From: Coriobacteriaceae bacterium
Lineage (GTDB): Bacteria > Actinomycetota > Coriobacteriia > Coriobacteriales > QAMH01
Direction of reading: 5' to 3'
Assembly (NCBI GenBank): GCA_025992705.1
Contig: DAJPGJ010000001.1
Coordinates: forward strand, 1,488,001-1,552,000
Length of the DNA stretch: 64,000 nucleotides
This document shows, in pieces, positions 1-7,620 of the stretch. Both the position numbers and the translations under genes were made by a program. The notes under the pieces were generated by a model. It ran no database searches and had not been told where the DNA came from. It saw nothing but the letters and a program-made list of their open reading frames with translations. Position 1 is the first letter of the stretch. Each line of letters starts with the position of its first letter.

Positions 1-14
1 ATCGCATCTTCCAT
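1..14 (-). CDS. 5' end of a gene running off the left edge
   Basis: Only four codons and part of a fifth are inside the window, reading leftward from an ATG at 14. A purine-rich stretch GAAGGGAG lies 7-10 bases before that ATG on the minus strand and would serve as its ribosome binding site. Nothing can be said about the product. The call rests only on the start-codon context. Confidence 0.35.
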
Positions 15-56
15 GGCTTGCTCCCTTCACTCGCTTGCTCCTGTCAGTTTACTACC

Positions 57-185
57 TCAGCTGCTCGCGAGCTCGTCGAGCGCATCGCCGGTGACCCGGT
101 AGACCGTCCGCTCGTCCATCGGCTTGGCACCAAGTAACAGGTAGAAGCCGATGGATGGCCCATTCCAATCCAGACAAATGTTGCC
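57..185 (-). pseudogene. C-terminal remnant of a GNAT acetyltransferase
   Basis: The minus-strand frame ending at 57 encodes about 42 residues with the pattern LDWNGPSIGFYLLLGAKPMD, then VYRVTGDALDEL. This matches the end of GNAT N-acetyltransferases (DWN..a..FY..lGA, then an R-x-x-G tail). The acetyl-CoA binding motif that should precede it is absent: the adjacent TfoX-type gene occupies that position. There is no start codon or ribosome binding site of its own. I read it as a decayed gene fragment; the similarity is from memory of the family, not a search. Confidence 0.55.
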
Positions 186-199
186 GGGGCAGCTTTGCC

Positions 200-490
200 T
201 TATTTCCCACGCAGGGTCTCGAAGACGTCCGTGAGGAAGCTGGGATCTTCCGAATCCACGACAACCATCATCGTCTTCGAGCCTTCGTAGGGCAGTCTGC
301 GCTGCGCGTCCAGGAAGAACGCATCCAAACACTCGAAGGGCTTGAGCAGCAGCTCGTCATCGTAGATTCCGCCGACGACCACATCATCGAGGTAGACGAT
401 GTACTCGCCCATCATCTTGCGCGTCCTGATGCCATCGACGCCCGCGAGCAGCTCCAGCACGTAGTCGTGGTACTCCTGCGATGAGGCCAT
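200..490 (-). CDS. TfoX N-terminal domain protein
   Basis: A 96-residue protein consisting only of the TfoX N-terminal domain: MASSQEYHDYVLELL, then a R-x-R-K-M-M-G-E-Y region, and a central L-L-K-P-F motif near residue 47. Full TfoX/Sxy competence regulators also carry a helix-hairpin-helix C-terminal domain, which is missing here. Single-domain versions are common and of unknown function. The ATG at 490 was chosen because a GGGGGAGGG site sits just upstream. The frame stays open to 607, but that extension has no comparable ribosome binding site and no family match. Confidence 0.8.
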   Translation of the reverse strand: MASSQEYHDYVLELLAGVDGIRTRKMMGEYIVYLDDVVVGGIYDDELLLKPFECLDAFFLDAQRRLPYEGSKTMMVVVDSEDPSFLTDVFETLRGK

Positions 491-641
491 GTGCCCTCCC
501 CCTTTTTTTCGTGCGAAATGAAACGATGCTGCCAGTATACTTCCCCGCCATGCCAATGAGAAAACGATCGGTACATTTCTCATGACAGCACCGGATAGAT
601 GCGCCATACTGCTGGGCAGTCAACGACACGGAGAAAACACC

Positions 642-1151
642 ATGAGCATGCCCGAGATGAGACGCAAGCTGCAGCACATTCCGCACGACGAGTGCCTCGC
701 GATGCTGCGCGACGGCCAATTTGGCACGCTCGCCGTGCACGGCGCCGACGGCTACCCGTATGCGGTGCCCATGAACTACGCGCTGCTCGATGCGGGCGAG
801 GAACTGCCGCTCATCTGCATGCACAGCGCTCAGCAGGGTCATAAGATCGATGCGATCGCGCGTGACTCGAAGGTCAGCTTCACCGTCGTGGGGCAAAGTC
901 GCATCGTTCCCGAGAGGATAACCGACTACTTCCAGAGCGTCATCGTCTTTGGCAGGGCATGGGTAGAGGATGACCCGCAGATCAGACTCGACGCCCTGCA
1001 TGCACTCGGAGAAAAGTATTGCGCTGGCTTCGAGAACCTCGTCGAAGATGACATCGCCAAAAGCGGTCCGCACTGCTCGATCATCCTCGTGCGTATCGAG
1101 CAACTAACCGGCAAGGAAGGACTTGACCTTGCCAAGACCCGCAGAGAATAG
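642..1151 (+). CDS. Pyridoxamine 5'-phosphate oxidase-fold flavin-binding protein (NimA-like)
   Basis: A 169-residue split-barrel protein of the PPOX-like/NimA class. The signature is LRDGQFGTLAVHGADGYPYA near residues 20-40, then VPMNY and an H-x-x-x-x-G-H-K-x-D motif near residue 66, and a GRAWVEDD strand later. Such proteins bind FMN or a related cofactor; some reduce nitroimidazoles, most have unknown substrates. The start at 642 follows GGAGAA; the longer frame back to 582 has no such site. It ends two bases before thpR, so the two are probably co-transcribed. Confidence 0.82.
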   Translation: MSMPEMRRKLQHIPHDECLAMLRDGQFGTLAVHGADGYPYAVPMNYALLDAGEELPLICMHSAQQGHKIDAIARDSKVSFTVVGQSRIVPERITDYFQSVIVFGRAWVEDDPQIRLDALHALGEKYCAGFENLVEDDIAKSGPHCSIILVRIEQLTGKEGLDLAKTRRE

Positions 1152-1153
1152 CC

Positions 1154-1684
1154 ATGCGTGCCTTCATCGCCCTGGACATTCCACAGGCTCTGCGGGAGGA
1201 CGTCGTCGCCCTGGCGCGCCAGCTCAAGACCGCCGTTAAGGGGCGCTTTGTGCCACGCGAAAACTACCACCTGACAATCGCCTTTCTGGGTGATGCGAGC
1301 GAGCGTGACCTTGCTGACGCCATGCTCGTGCTTGACGAGGCGGCGAGCCACTTCGACCCCGTCGAGCTGACACCCGATGGGCTGGGCAAGTTCGGACGCG
1401 CGAACGATGCGACCCTGTGGCTCGGCTTCACGCAGGACCCGAAGCTCATGGAGCTTGCCGCCTTCGTGCGTGCAGAACTCGATGACGCCAGCGTGAGCTT
1501 TGACGCAAAGCCCTTCCTTCCCCATCTCACCATCGCACGACGTGCCGCGCTCGACCATGGCATGCTGCCGGCCTTGCCCTTCCCCGCTCCGGCACATACC
1601 GGCGAGCTCTCGCTCTTCAAGAGCACGCTGACAGGTGATGGCGCGATCTACGAGCCGGTCTACACAGTACGGCTTGGGAACTGA
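1154..1684 (+). CDS. thpR: RNA 2',3'-cyclic phosphodiesterase (2H superfamily)
   Basis: A 176-residue protein with the two H-x-T-x motifs of the 2H phosphoesterases: HLTI near residue 39 and HLTI near residue 127, each in the usual context (N-Y-H-L-T-I-A-F-L-G and L-P-H-L-T-I-A-R). It begins MRAFIALDIP, the typical start of the LigT/ThpR family. The family opens 2',3'-cyclic phosphates and can ligate tRNA halves in vitro; the physiological role is unclear. It starts two bases after the upstream PPOX gene, so translation is probably coupled. Confidence 0.9.
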   Translation: MRAFIALDIPQALREDVVALARQLKTAVKGRFVPRENYHLTIAFLGDASERDLADAMLVLDEAASHFDPVELTPDGLGKFGRANDATLWLGFTQDPKLMELAAFVRAELDDASVSFDAKPFLPHLTIARRAALDHGMLPALPFPAPAHTGELSLFKSTLTGDGAIYEPVYTVRLGN

Positions 1685-1710
1685 GGCGCTCTGCACGGCT
1701 CGCGATGCAA

Positions 1711-1941
1711 ATTTTTTGCGTAAATGTGAGACCTCCTGAACCTGGAAGGGCACTTCATGCGCATTTTTTTCGATAATGTGAGACTAGACGAGGAATCGGT
1801 CTCACATAATCGCAAAAAAAGTACAGCAGGCAGCCTCGTGTCTCACATAATCGCAAAAACCGTGCAGCAGGCCACCGTAGACCTCACATAATCGAAAAAA
1901 ACGTGCATCTCGCCAACGACAACCTCACACTTACGCAATTT
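1711..1941 (+). repeat. Six-copy motif array, four copies at exact 41-bp spacing
   Basis: The motif is roughly CTCACATAATCGCAAAAA. Two inverted copies lie at 1711-1732 and 1763-1784. Four direct copies start near 1799, 1840, 1881 and 1922, exactly 41 bp apart. The spacers of the direct copies also resemble each other (GTGCAGCAGGC). The array fills the gap between thpR and the response regulator and ends about 20 bp before the probable -10 box. The near four-turn helical spacing fits cooperative binding of a protein on one DNA face. The cognate protein is unknown; the downstream response regulator is the obvious candidate. Confidence 0.85.
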
Positions 1942-1962
1942 CTTTACACGGCGCATTTCGGA

Positions 1963-1968
1963 TAGAAT
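1963..1968 (+). promoter_or_regulatory. -10 box TAGAAT of the two-component operon
   Basis: TAGAAT lies 7 bases before the ATG at 1976. With transcription starting about 7 bases downstream of the box, the mRNA would begin at or next to that ATG, a leaderless arrangement common in actinobacteria. No good -35 is visible at 16-18 bp, which fits activation through the repeat array just upstream. Confidence 0.5.
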
Positions 1969-1975
1969 GCATCGC

Positions 1976-2668
1976 ATGACATGCGGGAGAACACAGCAAC
2001 AAGCTCGCATCTGGTACGTGGAAGACGACACGGACCTCGCGCAAGCAACGACGCGATTGCTTTGCGAAGCAGGATTCGACACACACGCGTTCACTGACGC
2101 TACGAGCGCGCGATTGGCACTCGCGCAGACTTTGCCTGATTTGCTCATGCTCGACTGGAATCTACCTGATGCGGACGGCATCGCCCTCTGCCGCAGAGCA
2201 AGGAATATCGAACCCGAACTTCCCATCCTCATGGTTACCGTGCGCGATGAGCCACGTGACATCGTCGAAGGCCTCGAAAGTGGCGCGGACGACTACGTGA
2301 CCAAACCGTTCGACGCAAGCGTCCTCGTCTCGCGCATCCGCGCCCTGCTACGTCGTTCATCGCCGTCACGTACTATTTTGAGCTGTGGCGACGTGCGCAT
2401 CGATGTCGACGCTGCCTGTGCGTTCCTTGGCGAAGATGCCCTCGACCTCACGCCGACGGAATATCGATTGCTGCAACTCTTCCTCGAGAACAAGGGGCGC
2501 ATCCTGACGCGCAGCCAGATCGTCCAGAGGATCTGGGATACCGATGAAAACGCCGTGTACGACAACACGCTCACCGTCACGGTAAAGCGTCTGCGCGCGA
2601 AGCTAGGAGCCTCCAGCTGCATCAAGACCGTACGTAGCTTCGGGTACCGCATGGAGGAGCTGCCATGA
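1976..2668 (+). CDS. OmpR-family response regulator
   Basis: A two-domain regulator of about 230 residues. The receiver domain has the acidic pair D17/D18, phospho-acceptor D60 (in LLMLDWNLPD) and K110 (VTKPF). The C-terminal winged helix contains LTPTEYRLLQLF and ends with VKRLRAKLG...FGYRM. The upstream ATG at 1967 is in frame, but it overlaps the -10 box and has no ribosome binding site, so 1976 (leaderless) is preferred. Its stop overlaps the kinase start (ATGA). It probably controls this operon through the repeats in front of it. Confidence 0.88.
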   Translation: MTCGRTQQQARIWYVEDDTDLAQATTRLLCEAGFDTHAFTDATSARLALAQTLPDLLMLDWNLPDADGIALCRRARNIEPELPILMVTVRDEPRDIVEGLESGADDYVTKPFDASVLVSRIRALLRRSSPSRTILSCGDVRIDVDAACAFLGEDALDLTPTEYRLLQLFLENKGRILTRSQIVQRIWDTDENAVYDNTLTVTVKRLRAKLGASSCIKTVRSFGYRMEELP

Positions 2669-3579
2669 ACATGATAATCGCCCTCGTCATTGGCACCATC
2701 ATCGGCGCGGCGCTCGTGGCCCGCCAGGCATTCCGTTCCAGACAGCGTCAGGAAGACCGCATACGCAATCTCTCCGTCTATCTGGAGCGCGCGGTCGCAG
2801 GCCAGGCGCCCATACTCGAAACATCCGGTGAGGATGAGATATCGCAGCTGCAAGACGAGATAGTCAAGACCGTGACAGCGCTCGAGTATGCCCGCCGACG
2901 CGCGACTGAGGACAAGGAAGCCTTCGCCGAGAACCTCGCCAACATCGCGCATCAGATAAAGACCCCCATCGTCACCATGTCGCTTGCCGCGGATGAGCTG
3001 CCCGACGACGAGCAGGCGGATGTCATTCGACGCCAGCTCAAGAGGCTCATGCAGCTACAGGAAGATCTCCTCATGATGGCGCGAATCGATTCGGGCGCAC
3101 TCGTGCTCGATATCGATGATTGCGATGCATACTCACTCCTGGAAACGGCAGCCGACGACATCGACGAACTCGCATGTCATAGGCAGGTTACGATAGACGT
3201 CGAAGAACGCGGTACCGTGAGCCTGCGCGCGGACTTCCACTGGATGTGCGAGGCAATCTCCAACATCCTCAAGAACTGCGTCGAGCATGCACCGGCACAC
3301 TCCACCGTGCACGCATCCTATGCCGATAACCCCCTCTACACCGAACTGCGCATTTCCGACGAAGGACCCGGTTTCTCTTCCGATGACCTTGCCCATCTCT
3401 TCGATCGCTTCTACCAGGGACGCGGAAGCGTCGCTGGCGCGACCGGTCTCGGGCTTTCCTTCGCCCGCCAGCTTATCGAGGCGCAAAACGGAACCATCGC
3501 TGCGGAGAACCTCCCCGCCGGCGGAGCGCTGTTCGAAATCAGAATCTATCGTCACCCCATTGTCACTTTGCATTCGTAA
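2665..3579 (+). CDS. Sensor histidine kinase, short BceS/VanS-like type
   Basis: A 304-residue kinase with a single N-terminal membrane segment (about residues 3-19) and no extracellular sensor domain. A short cytoplasmic linker follows, then a HisKA helix with phospho-acceptor H96 in NIAHQIKTP, and a HATPase with N box (NILKNCVEHA), DEGPGF and GLGLSFA. Kinases without a sensor domain next to an ABC transporter usually read the transporter's state (intramembrane-sensing or Bce type). The ATG overlaps the response-regulator stop by four bases. Confidence 0.88.
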   Translation: MNMIIALVIGTIIGAALVARQAFRSRQRQEDRIRNLSVYLERAVAGQAPILETSGEDEISQLQDEIVKTVTALEYARRRATEDKEAFAENLANIAHQIKTPIVTMSLAADELPDDEQADVIRRQLKRLMQLQEDLLMMARIDSGALVLDIDDCDAYSLLETAADDIDELACHRQVTIDVEERGTVSLRADFHWMCEAISNILKNCVEHAPAHSTVHASYADNPLYTELRISDEGPGFSSDDLAHLFDRFYQGRGSVAGATGLGLSFARQLIEAQNGTIAAENLPAGGALFEIRIYRHPIVTLHS

Positions 3580-3623
3580 GCTAGGCCCAAGCAAGAGCTT
3601 CGTGGCAAAGTGGAGGTTACGAT

Positions 3624-4301
3624 ATGCCGATCGTCGAATGCATCGATGTCGAGAAGACGTACGGAAAAGGTCCTCAGGCTGTCCATGCCCTGCGCGGTAT
3701 CAGCCTGTCCGTGGATGCGGGGGAATTCGTCGCCATCATGGGCGCATCGGGATCGGGCAAGTCCACCTTACTGCACATGATCGGCGGCATAGACACGCCC
3801 ACTGCCGGTGTCGTGGCCGTCGATGGGACGGATGTCGCGACGCTGGACGCGACACAAACGGCCATCTTCCGCCGCCGCAAGGTCGGATTGATCTACCAGT
3901 TCTTCAACCTGATCCCGACGGTGAACGTGCGCAAGAACATCATCATGCCCATGTTGCTTGACCGGCGCGAACCCGACCAGATGCTATTCGAGAGCATCGT
4001 CGGCACCCTCGGCATAGACAAACTACTCGATGCCATGCCTGTCGAATTGTCAGGTGGTCAACAGCAGCGCGTGGCAATCGCCCGCTCGCTCGTCTACCGG
4101 CCAGCGCTCCTGCTCGCCGACGAGCCCACGGGTAACCTCGACAAGCGAAGCTCGCGCGAGACGGTCGACCTTCTCAAGATGGCAAACCGGCAGTTCCACC
4201 AGACGACGCTCATCATTACGCATGATGACGAAGTGGCACTCGAAGCCGACCGCATCATCACGATCGAAGATGGTCGCATCATCGCAGATGAGCGTAGGTG
4301 A
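3624..4301 (+). CDS. ABC transporter ATP-binding protein (MacB/LolD/BceA type)
   Basis: A 225-residue ATPase with Walker A GASGSGKST (about residues 41-49), signature LSGGQQQR, Walker B LLLADEPTGN and switch ITHDDE. The length and the YxKGxxxVHALRGISL start are those of the FtsE/LolD/MacB/BceA group, which work with FtsX-fold permeases. GGAGG lies 10 bases before the ATG. It is separated from the kinase by 44 bp and abuts the permease, so the four genes form one operon. Its likely job is antimicrobial peptide or lipid handling; the substrate cannot be read from the sequence. Confidence 0.9.
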   Translation: MPIVECIDVEKTYGKGPQAVHALRGISLSVDAGEFVAIMGASGSGKSTLLHMIGGIDTPTAGVVAVDGTDVATLDATQTAIFRRRKVGLIYQFFNLIPTVNVRKNIIMPMLLDRREPDQMLFESIVGTLGIDKLLDAMPVELSGGQQQRVAIARSLVYRPALLLADEPTGNLDKRSSRETVDLLKMANRQFHQTTLIITHDDEVALEADRIITIEDGRIIADERR

Positions 4302-4306
4302 TCGTC

Positions 4307-5608
4307 ATGAGGAACAACCTGACGACGGATTTCATCCGCGGTAACAAGACATCGAGCATCATGATTGCCGTCACGGTCCTCATCAGCAGCTTCCTGCTTA
4401 CGTTGCTGACAACGACGCTGTACAACTTCTGGATTGACGCAGCGATGCAGGCCCAGACACAGGGCGTCGATTGGCACGCGCGCATCACCGGCGAACTTGC
4501 CGCCACCGCTTCGATATACCTAGGCACGACACTTCTTGGCTGCATCGCGCTGGTGCTCATCATTCGCAACGCGTTTGCCGCGTCGATGCAGACACGTGTG
4601 CACCAGATGGGCATCCTATCCACCGTCGGCGCGACGCCCCGCCAGATACGCGGGGTGTTCATACGCGAGTCACTTATGCTCAGCATGATCCCCGGTGCCG
4701 TGGGAGTAGCCCTCGGCATTGGTGTGACTGCCGGCTTCATCACGCTCGTGAGGCAATATGCCCAGTCCATCGGCATCGAGCGAGACCTGGCGATTGCATT
4801 TCACTTCGACCCGCTCCTCCTTCTCGCCATCGTTGGCCTCGTCCTTCTCACCGTACTCGTATCCGCAGGACTGCCAGCGCGCAAGATGGCGAAGATATCT
4901 CCTCTCCAGGCAGTTCGGGGACTTCCCGAAGACCAGCTGGACAAACAGGTGCGACGCGGTATCTGCGCACGCCTCTTCGGTATCGAAGGCGAGCTTGCAG
5001 CCGGCGCGATACGCCTGCGACGGTCTCTACTCCGCTCCACCTCCATCGCATTGGGCCTTTCGTTTGTCATCTTCATCGTGTTCTTGTCATTCATGACCGT
5101 CTCGAAGGTGGTGAACGAGCTGCATTTCTATCGCGATTACGGCGATGATCCGACCTACGTTGCCCAGACGCTGGCTCAGAACGATGCTATCTGGAGCGGT
5201 TACGCGCTTGTCGTCGGTGCCTTCTGCGCCATCCTGGCCCTCATCGGCATCGCTGCCGTCGTCACGCAGGCACTGGGATTCGTGAGCCAGCGCAAGCGCG
5301 AGTTCGCCCGCTATCGCTCCATCGGCATGACGCCAGGCGGTATTTACCGCATGCTCTGCGTCGAAGGTCTGCTGACGGTGATTCGCCCGCTGCTCATCGC
5401 ACTCATTCCAGCCGCCGTGCTCTCCATCGCCATGGTAATTGCGGGGCGCCTGGATATTTCCACATATGCGGCGGCCTACCCCTATGCCGCAGTGGGCATA
5501 TATGCACTCATCATTTTCGCAATCGTTTTTGGAGCGTACTTGATAGGCGCGCATCGTGTGAACCAATGCGACCTCGTCACGGCCCTGCGCGATGACACGC
5601 TCGTGTGA
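4307..5608 (+). CDS. FtsX-fold ABC transporter permease
   Basis: A 433-residue membrane protein. It has an N-terminal membrane helix (about residues 20-42), then three helices near residues 60-180 with the FtsX signature (MGILSTVGATPRQIRGVFIRE and the P-A-R-K-M-A-K-I-S-P-L-Q-A box). A middle loop region and a second set of helices follow (YRSIGMTPGGIYRMLCVEG). Two FtsX modules in one chain make it a full-size permease for the ATPase just upstream. GGTGA precedes the ATG at 4307; an in-frame GTG at 4298 overlaps the ATPase stop and cannot be excluded. Confidence 0.85.
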   Translation: MRNNLTTDFIRGNKTSSIMIAVTVLISSFLLTLLTTTLYNFWIDAAMQAQTQGVDWHARITGELAATASIYLGTTLLGCIALVLIIRNAFAASMQTRVHQMGILSTVGATPRQIRGVFIRESLMLSMIPGAVGVALGIGVTAGFITLVRQYAQSIGIERDLAIAFHFDPLLLLAIVGLVLLTVLVSAGLPARKMAKISPLQAVRGLPEDQLDKQVRRGICARLFGIEGELAAGAIRLRRSLLRSTSIALGLSFVIFIVFLSFMTVSKVVNELHFYRDYGDDPTYVAQTLAQNDAIWSGYALVVGAFCAILALIGIAAVVTQALGFVSQRKREFARYRSIGMTPGGIYRMLCVEGLLTVIRPLLIALIPAAVLSIAMVIAGRLDISTYAAAYPYAAVGIYALIIFAIVFGAYLIGAHRVNQCDLVTALRDDTLV

Positions 5609-5623
5609 GGATGAGCAAACAAG

Positions 5624-5667
5624 ATTTCTCGACTCCGCTCACTGCGTTCGCTTCGCTCGAAATGACA
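5624..5667 (+). repeat. Interspersed ATTTCTCGACTCCGCTC...GAAATGACA element
   Basis: Nearly the same sequence recurs at 14038-14084, and its complement parts recur at 13931-14013. All copies lie just after stop codons. It contains short inverted GCG/CGC runs. I take it as a genome-interspersed intergenic repeat. Confidence 0.7.
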
Positions 5668-5670
5668 AGT

Positions 5671-5699
5671 ATGTGACAGGGGTCAGACCCCTGTCACAT
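5671..5699. repeat. Perfect palindrome, GACAGGGGTC type
   Basis: Fourteen-base arms around a single central A: ATGTGACAGGGGTC then its complement. A near twin (17-base arms, GTGTCAGGGGGTC) sits at 31466-31500 after pstB. It follows the ABC permease and may end its transcript, although no T-run follows. Confidence 0.8.
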
Positions 5700-5757
5700 C
5701 GTGACGAGTGCTAGACTTGAGCTTGCAAGGACCCTCTCCCGACGAGCAAGGCGAACC

Positions 5758-6756
5758 ATGTGCAAGACCGGCATCATCATCGTGAATACGGGCAGTCCCG
5801 CCGCACCAACCAGCGAGGCGGTGGCCGAATACCTACGTGCGTTTCTCTCCGACCCACGCATATGTCCCATGAATCCGCGTCTGTGGCGTCTCATCCTGAA
5901 CCGTTTCATCATCCCCAAGCGCGCCCCGGTCTCGGCTGCCAAGTACGCAACGATATGGACCGACGAGGGCGCACCGTTGGATGCGGGAATGAGGTCGCTC
6001 GCGCAGAAACTCGGGCGAGCATGCGCACACGATGACGACATCGCCCTCGTGCGCCATGCCATGTGCTACTCGGCGCCCTTCGTCGAAGACGCCCTGGCCG
6101 ATTGCAGGGAGCATAGCTGCGACGAGGTCACCGTCATCCCGTTGTATCCCCAAAGCGCCTTCTCGACGACCATGGCGGTAAAAGACAAGGTCAACCAGGC
6201 GATCGAGGATCTCGACTGGACACCGGCGCTACGCTTCGTGGAGAGCTACCATGACGAGCCAGCCTACATCGCCGCGATTGCGGATTCCGTTTCCCAGTCG
6301 GGATTCGACGCCGATGCGGGAGACCGTCTGCTCTTCGCGTTTCACTCGATTCCGATGACCGACATCCGCTCCGGAGACACGTACGACGAACAGACGCGGC
6401 AAACGGCACGAAACGTCGTCGATGCCCTGGGGCTTCCCGAAAGCGCCTGGCATGTGGGCTACCAATGCCGCTTTGACAAGAGCCGCACATGGCTGGGGCC
6501 TTTCACGAAGGAGGTCCTGGGTACGCTTGCCGATGCACGGCGCCTCTTCGTGATCGCACCCAACTTCTCCGTCGACTGCCTCGAGACGACCCATGACATC
6601 CAGGACGCGTTGCGCGATGCCTGGCTCGAAGCAAACGCAGACAAACCAGAAGACTCGTTCGTCTACGTGCCCTGCCTCAACGATTCGCCGGCCCAGATTG
6701 ACCTGATCAGGCAGGTCGTCCTACGCGCCCTTTCTACGCCGTGCGTGCCTGCTTGA
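5758..6756 (+). CDS. hemH: Ferrochelatase
   Basis: A 332-residue class II chelatase that inserts Fe(II) into a porphyrin (protoporphyrin IX or coproporphyrin III). It starts MCKTGIIIVNTGSP. The catalytic histidine is H196 in LLFAFHSIP, and the conserved acidic residue is E276 in PNFSVDCLET. YQCRFDKSRTWLGP corresponds to the usual Y-Q-S-R-x-G-x-x-W-L-x-P block. An upstream AAGGCG supports the ATG at 5758 over the open frame back to 5701. No other heme gene is nearby. Its end overlaps the end of the convergent endonuclease-like gene by 23 bp. Confidence 0.9.
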   Translation: MCKTGIIIVNTGSPAAPTSEAVAEYLRAFLSDPRICPMNPRLWRLILNRFIIPKRAPVSAAKYATIWTDEGAPLDAGMRSLAQKLGRACAHDDDIALVRHAMCYSAPFVEDALADCREHSCDEVTVIPLYPQSAFSTTMAVKDKVNQAIEDLDWTPALRFVESYHDEPAYIAAIADSVSQSGFDADAGDRLLFAFHSIPMTDIRSGDTYDEQTRQTARNVVDALGLPESAWHVGYQCRFDKSRTWLGPFTKEVLGTLADARRLFVIAPNFSVDCLETTHDIQDALRDAWLEANADKPEDSFVYVPCLNDSPAQIDLIRQVVLRALSTPCVPA

Positions 6757-7570
6757 AGCGTTCGATGTCCTCGCGATACTCCGCGAGCGTCGAGTGCGGC
6801 TCCTCGATGTAGAACGGCAAGTCAGCCAGACGCGAATTGTTGGTCATGGCCGCCAGGGCATCGAAGCCGATCGTGCCCTCGCCGATGCGGGCGTGACGGT
6901 CAACGTGCGAGCCACGCGCCTCCTTGCTGTCGTTGAGATGCACGGCGCATAGCTTGTCCAGGCCGATCGCGCGATCGAACTCGTCGAGCACGCCGTCCAG
7001 GTCGCCGACAATGTCATAGCCGGCACCCCACAGCGCAGCGGCATCGATGAGCACGCCCACGTGGTCCTTGAGGTCGACCTGCTCGATAACCTGCGCGACC
7101 TCCTCGAAGCTACTGCACAGCTGGTGCCCTTCGCCCGCAAGCATGCAGATGAGCAGCTTGCCCTGCTGGCTGGGATGCACGGTGGCGTTGATGGCGGCGG
7201 TGAACTTGGCCAGTCCCTGCATCTTGGACTCGTCGAGCGCGCTACCGGGACGCACGAGATAGTTCTGGCCGGGAATCTCGTCGAGGCGCGCCATATCCTC
7301 GGCCATGACCGCCAGGGCGAAGTCACGTTGCTCGACCTTGCCCGAGGCAGGCTCGATGTCATAGGGCGCGTAGGCGAGCGGGCTCACGATGCCGTGCTCT
7401 TCCGCATATTCGCGATATGCCTTCACGTCTGCCTCGTCAACGGGCTTGACGCTGCTGCCGCGCGGATTGCGCGAGAAGTACTGAAAGGTGTTCGCGCCCA
7501 GGCCATCCGCCTCCATCGCCATGGAGAGATAACCCTCGCGCTTCGATAGATGAGCTCCGATTACGAACAT
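6734..7570 (-). CDS. Endonuclease IV (Nfo)-fold protein lacking several zinc ligands
   Basis: A 278-residue protein alignable end to end with endonuclease IV (MFVIGAHLSKREG, GANTFQYFSRNPRG, HLNDSKEARGSHVDRHARIGEG, IEEPHS). Of the nine zinc ligands of E. coli Nfo, five equivalents are kept (D176, H211, D224, H226, E256). Four are replaced: H69 by Y67, H109 by R107, E145 by C142, H182 by A179. AP-endonuclease activity by the three-zinc mechanism is therefore doubtful. GAGAGGA precedes the ATG. It is the last gene of a minus-strand run after the DUF488 and phosphatase genes. Confidence 0.85.
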   Translation of the reverse strand: MFVIGAHLSKREGYLSMAMEADGLGANTFQYFSRNPRGSSVKPVDEADVKAYREYAEEHGIVSPLAYAPYDIEPASGKVEQRDFALAVMAEDMARLDEIPGQNYLVRPGSALDESKMQGLAKFTAAINATVHPSQQGKLLICMLAGEGHQLCSSFEEVAQVIEQVDLKDHVGVLIDAAALWGAGYDIVGDLDGVLDEFDRAIGLDKLCAVHLNDSKEARGSHVDRHARIGEGTIGFDALAAMTNNSRLADLPFYIEEPHSTLAEYREDIERFKQARTA

Positions 7571-7595
7571 GACAATCATCCTCTCGATCGTTGAA

Positions 7596-7616
7596 GTGCC
7601 GCCAGCATGACGGCAC
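7596..7616. terminator. Short hairpin between phosphatase and endonuclease-like gene
   Basis: GTGCCG and CGGCAC arms flank a nine-base loop in the 50-bp gap. There is no T-run, so it may only reduce read-through or stabilise an mRNA end. Confidence 0.3.
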
Positions 7617-7620
7617 GTAT

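Noticed and set aside
1711..1941. CRISPR array
   Set aside because: Repeats of about 18 bp at 41-bp spacing, with two inverted copies and spacers similar to each other; no cas gene. Better explained as regulatory repeats.
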